This document shows, piece by piece, positions 20,321-30,720 of a DNA stretch of 64,000 nt. Within the stretch, counting starts at the first letter, position 1. Every line of letters starts with the position of its first letter. Source of the stretch: Lepidostoma basale (taxonomy: Eukaryota > Arthropoda > Insecta > Trichoptera > Lepidostomatidae). The notes below the pieces were generated by a model. The model saw nothing but the letters and a program-made list of their open reading frames with translations, did no database searches and was not told where the DNA came from. The stretch is from assembly GCA_022606425.2 (NCBI GenBank), contig JAHDVF020000668.1, positions 248,001 through 312,000 of the forward strand. Reading direction: 5' to 3'. Both the position numbers and the translations under genes were made by a program.

Positions 20321-21243
20321 TGAACAAGGAAAGACTAATATAAAAAAACGCATTTAAAATTCGATACAATAATTTAAATTTAAAAATTAACCTGGGCGAT
20401 TTGTTATATAAGTACTAATAATTATATTTGTATCAGTAAGAACTAATAAATAATATAAACAATAATTATGCATGAAAAAATATTAAATTGAAATTTAGTA
20501 AAAACATAAATTTGAAAAGACATAATTTATATAGAAATTAATAAATGATTAATTTGCATATTATTGGGAATGGGAGCTTGGGAGATTCAATGTAAAAAAA
20601 GTAATCTGAATGTAATGATTTTTGAAAAAGAAAAAATCATGACAGTCTGCAACATTAGCGTGAATGAAAATTTGGAGCAAATAGATGAGTTCGTGTATTT
20701 GGGTAGTATGTTTACAAAAGATGGGCGAGTGGAGAGGGATATTGAAAGAACGGTTGGGGCAGGCAACATAGTGAATGGTGCATTTAAGTTGTCATCGCAA
20801 ACAATAACCTATCCAAAAAGCTAAAATGGCAGTCCACAATGGTGTGCTTCTACCAATCCTTATGTATGGAAGCGAAGCGTGGAACAGGCAAAATAAAGAT
20901 GAAAGTATTTGAGATAAATGCAGTAGAAATGAGATCGCTTAGAATAATGTGTGAATACTCTGTGTATGAGTGTCAAATGAAAATACAAGAAGTGAATGCG
21001 GTGCGAATGAAAGGATCATTAAGATGGTTTAGATACATGGGAAGAATGAATTAAGATAGACTGGTAAAAAAAGTATATGTTAACGATGTAAATGTAACTT
21101 AAAGTAGAGGAAGACCGAGGAAAACGTGGTACGATCAAATAATGAATATCAGCCACGCGAGGAGTCAGAGAAATCGACTCGCGTGCATGACACGATGTAT
21201 GAATGAAGAAGCGAGAGAAATATGTCAGGAAAGATAAGTGTGG

Positions 21244-21497
21244 CAAATAATTGCGTAGATTTTTACGGTTGGCAGCAATATGTTTTGTGTGATTTTGGGT
21301 AACACCGTGTGAAAGTATTTCTCACGCACACACTGCCGGCGACATGGTACAACGGTGAAGTACCTTAGCAGACACAACTCATATCACATTCATTACCACC
21401 ACCACATTACCCTGAAGATGGAGACTGCAACGATCTCCTAAACGTCGGTCGAGAAGGAGAAATCACACGTGTTACCCAAAAATCACACAAAACATAC
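21244..21497. mobile_element. Family I ribozyme-bearing insertion, 254 bp, with target duplication
   Basis: Flanks repeat AAGTGTGG at 21236-21243 and 21498-21505. Inverted arms of ~32 bp lie at 21280-21311 and 21464-21495 (ATGTTTTGTGTGATTTTGGG on the left). A single hammerhead-like motif sits at 21409-21452 on the plus strand. The host LINE codons resume after the insert. Confidence 0.75.
21409..21452 (+). ncRNA. Hammerhead-like motif, family I, with G12 mutated
   Basis: Core CUGAAGA (21412-21418), one U, perfect 5-bp stem GGAGA/UCUCC (21420-21424 with 21434-21438) around a 9-nt loop, UAAA in place of GAAA, ACGU self-complementary helix, and C17 at 21446. Upstream ACC pairs with GGU as stem I. 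The family type, with AAACGUCGG, resembles the common Penelope-like hammerhead; this copy is likely inactive because of U12. Confidence 0.6.
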
Positions 21498-21556
21498 AAG
21501 TGTGGGAGGTAAATCTTTCTGCCTACCCCTTCGGGGATGGTGGTTAGTAAGTTGAT

Positions 21557-21937
21557 GGCAGTCACAAATAACTGCCATGGCGTGATACGTGTTAAGTTGA
21601 TGCAATATGTATTTTTTTTTTGCCCTGTTCACCTGAACGCCCTCCGCCGCTGGGTATGTTTTTACAAGTCGTCTGGTAATATCTCAGCTGTCCGCGTGTC
21701 TGTTCCGCCCAGACAGCGGGAGTGACATTACGCGGCGGGATAAATATGGGAGCCGTCACTGCGTTTCATACCGCCATATTTATCATCGCCGTAGGAGTTT
21801 GGCACCACCTGACTCGAGCGAGACGCGCCCATGTTCACACGACTGAAACTCCGCGGACGCACGATCGAAATCTAATTCCGATAATCGAAAGCGCTTAACC
21901 TTTATAGTGAAGCTAACTACAATGAGCTCCGCTGGCT
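21557..21937. other. Unique GC-richer island
   Basis: 21630-21890 is GC-rich relative to the window and shows no repeat family. No coding frame is convincing. Candidate regulatory or conserved non-coding DNA. Confidence 0.35.
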
Positions 21938-22470
21938 GAAATGTCCAGAAAGGATACAATACAATTGGATTGCCAAATAATCAATTAAGCAGAATTCAAA
22001 GCGTATTTAATGCTGCTGCCCGATTGATTATGGGGCAACACTATCATATCACGCCGCTCCTGAAGGACCTTCATTGGCTTAAAATCCGAGAGCGAGTAAA
22101 ATATAAATTGTGTTTGACAGTGTTTAAGGCTCGACACCAGAGAGCGCCAGCGTATATATCGGACCTCTGCGTGACACCCATGCCACCGGAAAGGCAACGT
22201 TCACTCCGATCAGTAGAAACAAGTGCAAACAACATAGCGATTCCAGTCAGAGCCAATAAAGCATGTTTCTATGATCGTGCTTTCAGCGTTGCGGGTCCGT
22301 TGGCGTGGAATAGCCTCCATGTTAGTATTAAGTATGAGGATAGTGACGTTAAATTTAAGAAACATCTGAAGACTGCACTGTTTGGTCAGTCATTTCCTAG
22401 TGCGCCCTTGGAGTAATTGAGTTTACAAAACGGCGCACTTAAAATACAAATCATCATAATAATAATAATA
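21938..22470 (+). pseudogene. L2-like LINE C-terminal region (subfamily 1)
   Basis: A 148-codon frame contains LSRIQSVFNAAARLIMG, ITPLLKDLHWLKIRERVKYK, FKARHQRAPAYISDLC, RAFSVAGPLAWNSL and KFKKHLKTALFGQSF. This is the post-RT domain of L2/CR1-type LINEs. The 3' UTR has GCGCCCTTGGAG and TTTACAAAACGGCGCAC and ends in an ATA microsatellite. The RT is missing. Confidence 0.9.
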
Positions 22471-22985
22471 ATACAAGCTCTGCTGGGCGGTCTATAAGGC
22501 GTTGCATGGAATGGCACCAGCTTATATATCTGAACTCTGCATCAACGAGAACCTGAATGCTAGACAGTCTACATTGAGATCAGCTAAGTCTTCTGCGATC
22601 GGTAGATTGACTGTGCCAAAACGCTGTCCAAGCACAAACTTTGGCGACCGAGCCTTCGCGGTAGCCGGCCCTTCAGCCTGGAACAGTCTTCCAGCAGACC
22701 TTAAGTGCATTGAGAATATATCAGAGTTTAGATCGAGACTCAAAACGCACCTTTCAAAATTATCATTTCCTGACAGGAAGGACTGATCGACTACGTCAGG
22801 TGCAGCCCTCATACTAAATATGTTTGTTATTATTGTTAGCATTATTATTATTTGTATTATTTTTATCTAGTTGATAAAACGGAGTATCTTCTACAGCGCC
22901 CTTGAGATGAGTAATTCATAAAAATGGCGCTCTATAAATTATCCAATTGATTATTATATTATATATATAATTGCAGTCCAAAAAA
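22471..22985 (+). pseudogene. L2-like LINE C-terminal region (subfamily 2)
   Basis: The frame encodes HGMAPAYISELCINENLN, RSTLRSAKSSAIGRL-type residues, FGDRAFAVAGPSAWNSLPAD and FRSRLKTHLSKLSFP. The 3' UTR runs through GTGCAGCCCTCATACTAAAT to AAAATGGCGCTCTATAAATT and a TTA tail. It directly follows subfamily 1. Copies of its 3' end lie at 10997, 26240, 35573 and 48905. Confidence 0.9.
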
Positions 22986-23029
22986 ATGGTTTCAAACTAC
23001 TGCAAAATACATTTTTTTAAGACAAACTG

Positions 23030-23240
23030 ATGACAAATATGCTGGAGGAAGTTGGTATTTTTGTCCCTGATAGATATACCCGACAGCGACAGCATCGATT
23101 GTTTAACCTACCGGCCGACAGATCCGAAGGAAAAAGAAGTTGAGGAAGGCCAAGAAAGACATGGTATGGCCAAATTAATCAATTACCGAGGGGCGGCCAT
23201 GTTCCAAGTAAGAACAATTGAGGAGCGTGCATGTCACATA
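23030..23240 (+). pseudogene. CR1-like then RTE-like LINE scraps
   Basis: 23030-23110 encodes MLEEVGIFVPDRYTRQRQHR, the CR1-like C-terminal signature. 23115-23240 follows with RTE-like remnants (GRPRKTWYGQINQL-like codons, GGHVPSKNN). Both are short. Confidence 0.65.
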
Positions 23241-23269
23241 TGTTATTTTTGCTGGTGCACTTGTTGTCA

Positions 23270-23470
23270 GCTGGATGATCCGGACTTTTGTGTTTATTTT
23301 ATTTATATTCCGCGTATCCACCGTTTTTTTAAATAACTGTAATTGGGTACAAAAAACAATCCAACACCAGCTAGAACTTTAAAATATGACTGAAGAAATT
23401 ATTCAAATTGTCATTGGAAAAAAAAATTTACACCTGTCAAAATTGATTATGTAAATGAAAAAACATTAAA
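23270..23470 (-). repeat. Inverted partial copy of the ~700-bp repeat
   Basis: The minus strand matches 540-720 and 41520-41740: TTTTGACAGGTGTAAA, CCAATGACAATTTGAATAAT, TGGTGTTGGATTG and GTCCGGATCATCCA. A further scrap occurs at 27880-27950. Confidence 0.65.
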
Positions 23471-24164
23471 ATCATATATTAAGTATGTATTTGCCAATTT
23501 TTATGACAGTCCAAGGAGAGAAAAGAAAGAGCAGACATCTAATCCAAATACGAACTCATTTTGAAGTTAATGTGTTTAATGACAGTTTTTTGGACTCTAT
23601 CAATGCGTTGTCTAGTTAAGTATGTTGTATCTTTTCGTTGAAGACGCATATTATCTGGTTATTTTACATTGAAAGAGTTTTAAAAAGTTTGGTTAAGTAT
23701 GTACTTAATACAAAGGTTTACAAGTGTGTGGATTTTTGATGTTTTGTGTCTTGAAAGGAAAATTACACTCCACTGGATCATCATCCACGCTGAGCGTGTT
23801 TAAGTTAGGACTATCATTTTAGTATCAAAATTTAATTATCTCCAGAGGCGATTGCGTCCACGTTATAATTTGATGGATGTTAACGTCCACGAGTGAACAT
23901 GCAATCCTTTGGAACAAAGAGCCCAAACCTTCCAAGAATTACATGGAATTAAAATATTATATTCTAGACAATGTATTAATGTTGAACAAGGCTGATTTAA
24001 ACTGCGCTAGTAAGGGCAAACTCTTCACACTTAAAATATTATAAATCAAAGAGAAACTTACATACGTCTTCTGAAAAGCATAAAAAAAGTAATAATTTTG
24101 ATCCCAATTGGTGTTAAACTTGAAGGCCATTAATTGCTAAGGTGATTGAATAATACAGTGTAAA
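23471..24164. other. Unique AT-rich stretch
   Basis: No repeat family, RNA gene or supported coding frame is seen. Confidence 0.4.
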
Positions 24165-24510
24165 ATTATAACTAACTAACCACCACGCCGTTTCCCTGGA
24201 GGGGTAGACAGAGACGATGGACCGCCACAGTGTTCTATCCTGACATAATTCTCGCGCCTCTTCTAAATTCACACATCGTGACATGCAAGCTCGTCGATTG
24301 TTCCTACTTCGAACACGGCCGCCTTTTAGTAATTGATTAATTTGGTCATGCCATGTCTTTCTTGGCCTTCCTCGAATTCTTTGTTCATTGACATTACTTG
24401 TAGGTATATATATTTTTAACCATTCTTTCCTCATCCATTCGTTCCATATGTCCAAACCATCTTAGAGACCCTTGCTTAATATTATTTATGACGCGATCAT
24501 CCGCCTTGAA
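24165..24510 (-). pseudogene. RTE-like LINE 3' end
   Basis: The minus frame from 24455 encodes MDIWNEWMRKEWLKIYI, then RGRPRKTWHDQINQLLKGG, RACMSRCVNLEEARELCQDR and WRSIVSVYPSRETA with a stop. The 3' terminus is at 24171. The right edge merges into the 11-bp array: codons for a KADDRVIN region end where the array begins. Confidence 0.85.
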
Positions 24511-24513
24511 TTC

Positions 24514-25042
24514 CATTCACACTACATTCACACTACATTCACACTACATTCACACTTCATTCACACTACATTCACACTACATTCACACTTCATTCACACT
24601 ACATTCACACTTCATTCACGCTACATTCACACTACATTCACACTACATTCACACTACATTCGCACTACATTCACACTACATTCACAGTTCATTCACACTA
24701 CATTTACATTACATTCACACTACATTCACAGAACATTTACAGAACATTCACACTACATTCACACTACATTCACACTACATTCACACTACATTCACACTAC
24801 ATTCACACTACATTCACACTACATTCACACTACATTCACACTAGATTCACACTACATTCACACTACATTCACACTACATTCACACTACATTCACACTACA
24901 TTCACAATACATTCACAATACATTCACACTACATTCACACTACATTCACACTACATTCACACTACATTCACACTACATTCACACTACATTCACACTACAT
25001 TCACACTACATTCACACTACATTCACACTACTTTCACACTAC
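24514..25042. repeat. 11-bp minisatellite CATTCACACTA, about 48 units
   Basis: CATTCACACTA repeats almost perfectly for 529 bp. The apparent long plus-strand frames with HYIHTTFTLHS repeats are a by-product of the 33-bp reading period and should not be called genes. The array starts inside RTE-like sequence, and a second scrap of the same LINE region lies beyond it at 25165-25240. Confidence 0.97.
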
Positions 25043-25164
25043 TAATGTCATAAATAGTATCAGGCAAATAACTCATGTCATAAATAGTGGGGTATCAATA
25101 ATGAAAGTCCTCTCACGATACTCCCATATTAAATCGAATGAAAAAAAATGAAAAAAAACTTGTA

Positions 25165-25240
25165 TATATAGTTTTAACCATTCTTCCCTCATCCATTCAT
25201 TCCATATGTCCAAACCATCTTAGTGACCCTTGCGTGATTT
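25165..25240 (-). pseudogene. RTE-like LINE scrap beyond the minisatellite
   Basis: This repeats the SLRWFGHMERM-coding segment seen at 24430-24480 on the same strand, so the LINE segment flanks the array on both sides. 25043-25164 between them shows nothing recognisable. Confidence 0.65.
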
Positions 25241-25269
25241 TAATAAAATCATTAGTTTATCTTATTTAT

Positions 25270-25500
25270 TAAGTGATTATGCAAAACACCATATTAAATA
25301 ATTATTACGAAAGAAAACGTCTGTTTCCTAGAAGTTTTATTATATTTTATGTGAATGACATATTTCGAAGGACTAAAGTATTATCAAATGTTTTGTCCAT
25401 CCATCAAGAGATATTTGATAATGCCTTCGACAGGCGAAACATATCGTTCACATAAAATAGAAAGCCTACGTTTTCATTCATATTGATTTAAAGATTATCT
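25270..25500. mobile_element. Family B head-to-head ribozyme-repeat palindrome
   Basis: Left minus copy: UUGAUAA, U, then a decayed stem, GAAAUAUGUC (about 25355-25390). Right plus copy at 25416-25446: UUGAUAA, U, GCCU/AGGC around UCGAC, GAAA, ACAUAU, C. Outer bodies carry ACATAAAATA and ACGTTTTCATTC in opposite directions. Confidence 0.75.
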
Positions 25501-25539
25501 ATTCCATTTTTCAAATAGTTCATTGTTTTTGCCGAAACA

Positions 25540-25750
25540 CTTTGATACTTCAACATTATTAGCTGTTAAAATTTATAACACTGTTATGATATCACAATTT
25601 TTATTATTCACTTTTTGAGTATCACGACATCTGTTTCGCCAACCGATGTTGGCATCATCAGATGATGATTCAGGCGAAACAGCTGTCGCGACACTCAAAA
25701 AATAAATAATAAAAATTGTGATATCATAACAGTGTTATAAATTTTAACGA
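25540..25750. mobile_element. Family A head-to-head ribozyme-repeat palindrome
   Basis: The left minus copy has a complete motif at 25622-25665. The right plus copy retains only AGGCGAAACAGCTGTCGCG. Outer arms (AACACTGTTATGATATCACA on the left) are inverted copies over about 80 bp. Confidence 0.78.
25622..25665 (-). ncRNA. Minimalist hammerhead ribozyme motif, family A
   Basis: Minus-strand RNA: core CUGAUGA (25655-25661), one U, perfect 6-bp stem II GCCAAC/GUUGGC around AUCG, GAAA, ACAGAUGU with C17 at 25626. All invariant core residues are present. Stem III pairs A15.1 with U16.1 and C with G but has a mismatch beyond. Confidence 0.68.
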
Positions 25751-25794
25751 TTAATAATATTATATTTTTCATAACAAATTCTGTTTTGTAGCAT

Positions 25795-25870
25795 ATTACA
25801 ACCACCAAATCACATTCCCAACAATATTTCCAATATACGTAAGAGGAATAGTCCTGGCGCTCTGTAGCTG
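25795..25870. repeat. Unclassified repeat shared with 62270-62385
   Basis: ACCAAATCACATTCC, a TTTCC block and GAGGAATAG recur in the same order at 62280-62335. The continuation AAGCCAGAAGATCCAAGTCC occurs at 26385 and 62350. The family is unknown to me. Confidence 0.45.
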
Positions 25871-26239
25871 CCGGACGTTTTTTCAAATAGCTCCCCATTT
25901 AAATAAAATTTTGAGGGTCTGAGTACTCCATTTGCGTCCATTTAACATCTATTATCACCTTTTAATGAATCAAACAAATCTGTGTATCCAAAATTAATTA
26001 TTTACGTATAGTTTCAGTGAAAAGAACAAATTAAGTTGAAATACGTGAAAGTTTTAAATATAAAGTGCATCGTGTAAACGTCTCTAAACGGCTATTTCCG
26101 AGTCGAGACCTCAAAGATGGTTGCCACATGTGTGTCCGAGTGTCCGAGTGTCCAGTGAATTGTGTGAAGTGCAACAGGATGATTTATGAGGGAACGCCCA
26201 AATTCTTGGAAATAATTTGTGAACTTTTACTATGTGCCA

Positions 26240-26345
26240 AAACATTAAGATTGATAAAACGGAGCATCTTCTACAGCGCCCTTGAGATGAGCAATTCATA
26301 AAAATGGCGCTTTATAAATTATCCAATTTATTATTATATTATATT
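26240..26345 (+). repeat. L2-like LINE subfamily 2 3' tail
   Basis: GATAAAACGGAGCATCTTCT through AAAATGGCGCTTTATAAATT and a TTA-rich tail match the 3' end at 22870-22970. Confidence 0.75.
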
Positions 26346-26924
26346 ATTATTATTATAATAGCTATTAGATTTAAAGGTATATAAGCCAGAAGATCCAAGT
26401 CCATGTCCAAGTACAGAGCACAGTGATGTCGGTTTGTTGATAAACGACGCCTGTTTACAAGGTGTTTCTGTCGGAATAAAATCCGAACGTTTAAAAATGC
26501 CACCCAGCAATTATATTTGGTTTCCCTCCATCTGTTTCCAGATCGCCATAAAAGTAGTTGTTTAATAAATAAAATAAAATATTCCCATCCTAAAAGAGCC
26601 ACTGCGTAAATATTTCTATCTGTAGAACCGATAAATTACCGGGTTATGGCAACCGAGAACGTTTACACGGGGTCCCCTCACGTCAAAATACAATTTAGTA
26701 TGACACACACATTATACACGCTTGAAATATAAAACAAGGCAATAAGGCGACCATTTTGTAGAAAAAGGATAAATCTAAATAGTGGTGAAGACATAAGGCA
26801 CCGTGGCCATCTTGATTTCAGCATTCGGAATCATGGAACAGGTATTCCAAACTTTAAATTCAAATGTATTCTGACGTTTTATTCAATAGGTATGACTAAT
26901 ATGCAGAATTGAGGCAGCAAAAGC
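26346..26924. other. Unique stretch
   Basis: No recognised gene or RNA. A scrap of the AAGATCCAAGTCC repeat lies at 26385-26415; the rest is unique. Confidence 0.4.
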
Positions 26925-27431
26925 TACATTTAATAAAATTAAATCACTTTTCTGCAACGATAACGTAAACCTAAAACTCCGCCAGATAAAGATCAAATGC
27001 TATGTGTGGTGTGTTTTATTGTACGGATGTGAAACGTGGACCATGAAAGTTAACTCAATGAACTGACTGAAAGCATTTGAAATGTGTCTCCTTTGCCGAA
27101 TGCTCAGAGTTCCCTGGACAGACATAGTTACCAATACCGAGGTCCTGAGGCGAGCTAGAGTTGACAGGTAGCTGTTATAAACTGTCAAGGTTCGAAAGAT
27201 CTCACATCTGGGTCATATACTGCGTGGGGAAAAGTACCACCTTCTCCAACTGATATTGGAGGGGGAAATCGATTGACGCCGAGGGCCCGGAAGGAGACAA
27301 ATGTCCTGGCTGCGAAACGAGAGGGAGTGGACCGGCATCCGAAGTGTGGAGGAGCTGTTCCGAGCAGCGCAGGACAGGTACAGGTTCGCCGAGGTGATCG
27401 CCAACGTTGGGGGGACCCGACATGGCACTTG
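26925..27431 (+). pseudogene. RTE-like LINE C-terminal region
   Basis: Codons read FNKIKSLFCNDNVNLKLR, CYVWCVLLYGCETWTMKV, AFEMCLLCRMLRVPWTDIV, EVLRRARVDR, VRKISHLGHILRGEK, then LLQLILEGEI and MSWLRNEREWTGIRSVEEL, ending with VIANVGGTRHGT and a stop. At least three stops or shifts interrupt it. It is the fullest copy of the subfamily also seen at 9467, 12398 and 35289. Confidence 0.85.
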
Positions 27432-27984
27432 AAGACGATACATGTCATTCCCTTAGAATATAATAAAACTTATAGAAAACAGAAATTTATCATTACAATT
27501 AATTGTTGAATATCAAATTTTATATCATTGTTCATCAATCCATTTATTATTTATAAATATATAATAATAAAATACTTTAGTATATATATTACGTTGAAAA
27601 CATTTCCCCTACACAATCTAGCTAAAAAATAATAATACGACCTTCAACTTTTGTCACCTTTCTTATTAATGTAATCTACTTCCTTTTATTGTTTATCGTC
27701 TTTACTTTATTATGTTTCATGGTTTTTGACTCTATATTATGTGTAATTGTTCCTTCTAATTGATGTTTTTATTATTATTTTGATTATTATTATTTTTTTA
27801 TTTTTTATTATTATTATATTTTCTCCTATAAATAGTAACTAACCGTTCTTTTAATTAAAATAATAAGGTACCTAACTCAACTCCAGCAAGAACTTCAAAA
27901 TTATATCAATAAATTATTCAAATTGACATAGGCACAAATATAGGTACATAAAGGTTTAAAAAATCACGAAAATTTTACATTTGA
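27432..27984. other. AT-rich stretch
   Basis: Low-complexity AT-rich DNA with a scrap of the ~700-bp repeat at 27880-27950. No gene is seen. Confidence 0.45.
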
Positions 27985-28150
27985 TATATTATATTATTGT
28001 AACACCTGATGATGTCTACATAGGTTGACGAAACAGCTGTCGCGTAAAATAAAAACACAAATGTGATTAATAAAGCAATTTTTTGTTAATTTAACAGCTT
28101 AATATGTTAAAGTATCAGTGTTTCGGCCTAAAACAATGGACTATTTAAAT
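27985..28150 (+). mobile_element. Family A ribozyme-bearing repeat
   Basis: A single plus-strand copy: ATTGTAACAC leader, hammerhead-like motif (28006-28041), body with TAAAATAAAAACACAAATGT and the end AAAGTATCAGTGTTTCGGCC, AAAACAATGGACTATTT. This gives the fullest view of the family A 3' end. Confidence 0.78.
28006..28041 (+). ncRNA. Minimalist hammerhead ribozyme motif, family A
   Basis: Core CUGAUGA (28006-28012), one U, stem II GUCUAC/GUUGAC (28014-28019 with 28024-28029) around AUAG, GAAA (28030-28033), then CAGCUGU with C17 at 28041. The second stem pair is U-A here, C-G in most copies and G-C at 13381, which is covariation. One U-U mismatch remains. Confidence 0.68.
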
Positions 28151-28860
28151 ACTTTTTTGTATGAAGGTTTCTAAATTTTAGCCATAGTTAGTATTAACAA
28201 GCATTATTGTGCGTATTCAGCTGTTTGTTTCTTAGAACAAAATAAATAATATAATAAAATACTACAATACCCTTACACGCACATTACAACGCATCGGTTA
28301 AAAAGTCATTCTACGCTTTTGTCATTATGTACTTCCATTGTTTTCGCTCCTCGTTCCTTCAAGGATTAAGCCCTCGAGTTGCGTTTTCCGCTTTTAAGAT
28401 AATCTTCACAAATCACTCGGTCCCTGGTCCTTAGTTAAACGTACCCTGGAGTGAAGTGTGACAACTGTCAAAATCATAAAAAGGATTTAGGAGCGCCCTT
28501 TGTTTCTGGGTATTTTGAATATAAATAAGACGGGCAACGCGTGTGGTAGAATTTTTTCACCCCCAAAGACTGTTTATCAACAAAGCTTTCTCGGTAATCT
28601 TTTTTGTCTTAAGGTAATTCGTTTTAAGATTTTTTTCTGGTCCAAAGCTTTTGTCTTTGTTTATTCTTATTAGGGTGTACAAGGAGAGATAATGTCTGGA
28701 AAAAACACCCATTTGGTATTTTTTTTTGTTCTTTCTTTGATTTAACATTTTCGTACATTTTGTAAAAAAATAAGTTCCTGTCACGGGCATTGAGATTTTA
28801 AAATAAAAAAAGCTGTTTCTGATTTTTGTTTCCACAAAATATTAATTTTAAATTTATATT
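28151..28860. other. Unique stretch, no gene
   Basis: AT-rich unique DNA with a slightly GC-richer patch near 28260-28460. The 92-codon minus frame at 28557-28835 is lysine and asparagine rich with no recognisable domain and is not called. Confidence 0.4.
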
Positions 28861-28865
28861 TTGTT

Positions 28866-29500
28866 TTGAATTTTGGAACAAGTAGATGAATTCATATTTT
28901 TAGGTGGTATGCTTACAAAGGATGGGCGAGTGGAGAGAGATATTTAAAGAAGGGTTGGGACAGGCAACAAAGTGAATAACGCATTTAAGGTTGTCATCGC
29001 AAACAAAAGCCTATCCAATAAGCTTAAATGGCAGTGCACAGTGGTGTTCTTGTACCGACCATTATGAATGCAAGCGAAGCATGGAACTGACAAATGAAGG
29101 ATGAAAGTAAAATAAATGCACTAGAAATGAGATCTCTCAGACGAATGAGTAGAAAATCTGTGTATGATAGAGGGTCAAATGAAAGTGTAAGACATGAAAG
29201 CAGTGCGAATAAAAGTGTTATGAATAAAATAATGAAAGGAAAATTACAACGGTTTGCACACATGAAAATAATGAATGAAGAAAGAATGGTAAAAAAAGTA
29301 TAGGTTATGTATATATTAACGATGTAAATAGAACTAGAAATAGAGGAAGACTGAGGAAAACGTGGAACGATCAAATATTGAATATTGGCTAGGTGAGGAG
29401 TCGGAAAAATGTACGTGCGTACATGACACGTTGTATGAATGTTGAAAAATCGACAGTAGTATGTCAGGAAAGAAAAGAGTGGCAGTTAATTATATGTATG
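28866..29500 (+). pseudogene. RTE-like LINE, decayed
   Basis: Plus-strand remnants run LEQVDEFIFLGGMLTKDGRV, RAGNKVN, INALEMRSLRRMSRKSVYD, GKLQRFAHMKIMNEERMVKK and RGRLRKTWNDQI, to an end near 29495. There are many stops. The 5' part begins at the same LEQIDEFVYLG position as the copy at 20575. Confidence 0.8.
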
Positions 29501-29519
29501 ATTGTATATATTTAAAATT

Positions 29520-29822
29520 TGTAATGGTTCGGACATATGGAACGCATGGATGGAGAAATAATGGTTAAAAAAGTATACGTTAATGATGTAAATGGAGTAC
29601 GGAGTCGAGACAGACCGAGGAAAACATGGCATGACCAAATTAATCAAATTTCAAAGGTTGGTCATGTTAGAAGTCGGAGGAATCGACGTGCGTGTATGAC
29701 TCGTTGTATGAATGTGGAGGAAGCTAGAGAGGTTTGCCAGGATAGAATAGTGTGACTGTCCATTCTCTCTGCCTACCCCTGCGGGGAAACGGCGTGATGG
29801 TTTGTTTGTTTGTTTGTTTGTA
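29520..29822 (+). pseudogene. RTE-like LINE 3' end with (GTTT)n tail
   Basis: The frame from 29537 encodes MERMDGEIMVKKVYVNDVNG, RSRDRPRKTWHDQINQ, GHVRSRRNRRACMTRCMNV and EEAREVCQDRIV. It ends CCCTGCGGGGAAACGGCGTG then a GTTT tandem tail at 29800-29822. The tail differs from the GTTA tails of sister copies, which defines a subfamily with those at 34735, 58050 and 62770. Confidence 0.85.
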
Positions 29823-29934
29823 ATGCACATAAATAACGAATCAAATTTTATAATACCAAATCTATTTATTGGGGTTTAGAAGTGTCAGCAAGTAATCCAT
29901 TTTATCTTCAGCCTCAAATGTACAGTGAGATTTT

Positions 29935-30185
29935 CGTCAGGATCGAGTTCATTTTGTGTTGTGGAATTCAACTCACTTTTGAATAAATATTATTACACTT
30001 CGTATTTTTACAACACTTTATTTTTCTATTCGCAGACATGTTTTAGTTGTAACATAACCTATTTCTAGGCACAAATATTTAACAATTTTTATAACATTCG
30101 AGCTTTGGAAAAGGTTGTGTCAAGACCGAAACATATCTGTAAAAAGAAAAATAATGTGTCGTGAAAATACAAAATATAATGATTC
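29935..30185. mobile_element. Family G ribozyme-repeat palindrome, decayed
   Basis: Outer arms are inverted: TATTTTTACAACACTTTATT on the left and its counterpart TGTCGTGAAAATAC on the right. The right plus copy has GGUU..GACC, GAAA, ACAUAU, C at about 30125-30145 but an altered core. The left copy has lost GAAA. Confidence 0.6.
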
Positions 30186-30720
30186 TATTTATTGTTTCTT
30201 GAACAATGATGTAAAACTCCTTATGAAATTATTAATATGTACGAAAAAACGATAGTTCTCAAGGGATTATATTTTTGTATGACATGTTTCGCCCTTCCAA
30301 GGCATTGGCAAAGCAAAAGCAAATATTTATTAAGTAGTAATTCCAGGAATTGCAATCAAATATTTTTTAAGTCTTAAATATCAATTACTTTTAACATTTA
30401 TTGAACTTCTTTTTGATTAATATAATATCATTTAGTATTCCCTAACTATGTAAGCATTGTCATAAAATTTCTTAACGAGTTTCAAGAAACACTTTCCAAT
30501 ATTTCTAGACCTCCCGAATAATTGTTTGTTAAAAATGTATAAAATCACGTCTATTTTCGTTTATCACCATATTCTGCTCCATTTACTAGTGTACATAAAC
30601 TGCAACGAGTTGAAGATTCCTCACATTTGATAATGCCTTAGAAGGGCGAAACATGTCATACAAAAATATTATAATAAAACTCCTTGAAAACTATCGTTTT
30701 TCATACATTTTAATAATGTA
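30186..30720. mobile_element. Family B inverted pair with ~320-bp spacer
   Basis: A minus copy (30186-30315) and a plus copy (30620-30715) face each other. The left motif reads CCAAU, GCCUU/AGGGC, GAAA, ACAUGU, C. The right motif is complete (see 30620-30660). Bodies end in TTCTTGAACAATG on the left. The spacer contains AT-rich DNA with no gene. Confidence 0.72.
30620..30660 (+). ncRNA. Minimalist hammerhead ribozyme motif, family B, U3-A8 core
   Basis: Core UUGAUAA (30627-30633), one U, 5-bp stem GCCUU/AGGGC (30635-30639 with 30643-30647) around AGA, GAAA (30648-30651), palindromic ACAUGU, C17 at 30657. Compared with CUGAUGA, both C3 and G8 are changed, to U and A. Those two residues form a tertiary Watson-Crick pair in natural hammerheads, so pairing is retained. 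Activity is inferred, not shown. Confidence 0.65.

Larger units (their letters stand above)
20575..21556 (+). pseudogene. RTE-like LINE interrupted by a family I repeat
   Basis: Plus-strand codons run from VMIFEKEKIM and QIDEFVYLGSMFTKDGRVE, through NIVNGAFKLSSQT and INAVEMRSLR, to the 3' end CTTTCTGCCTACCCCTTCGG at 21510-21530. Multiple stops occur. The family I repeat at 21244-21497 interrupts it with an 8-bp duplication. Confidence 0.8.

Noticed and set aside
24472..25053. 193-codon frame of HYIHTTFTLHS repeats, superficially histidine-rich protein
   Set aside because: It is the 33-bp reading period of an 11-bp minisatellite.
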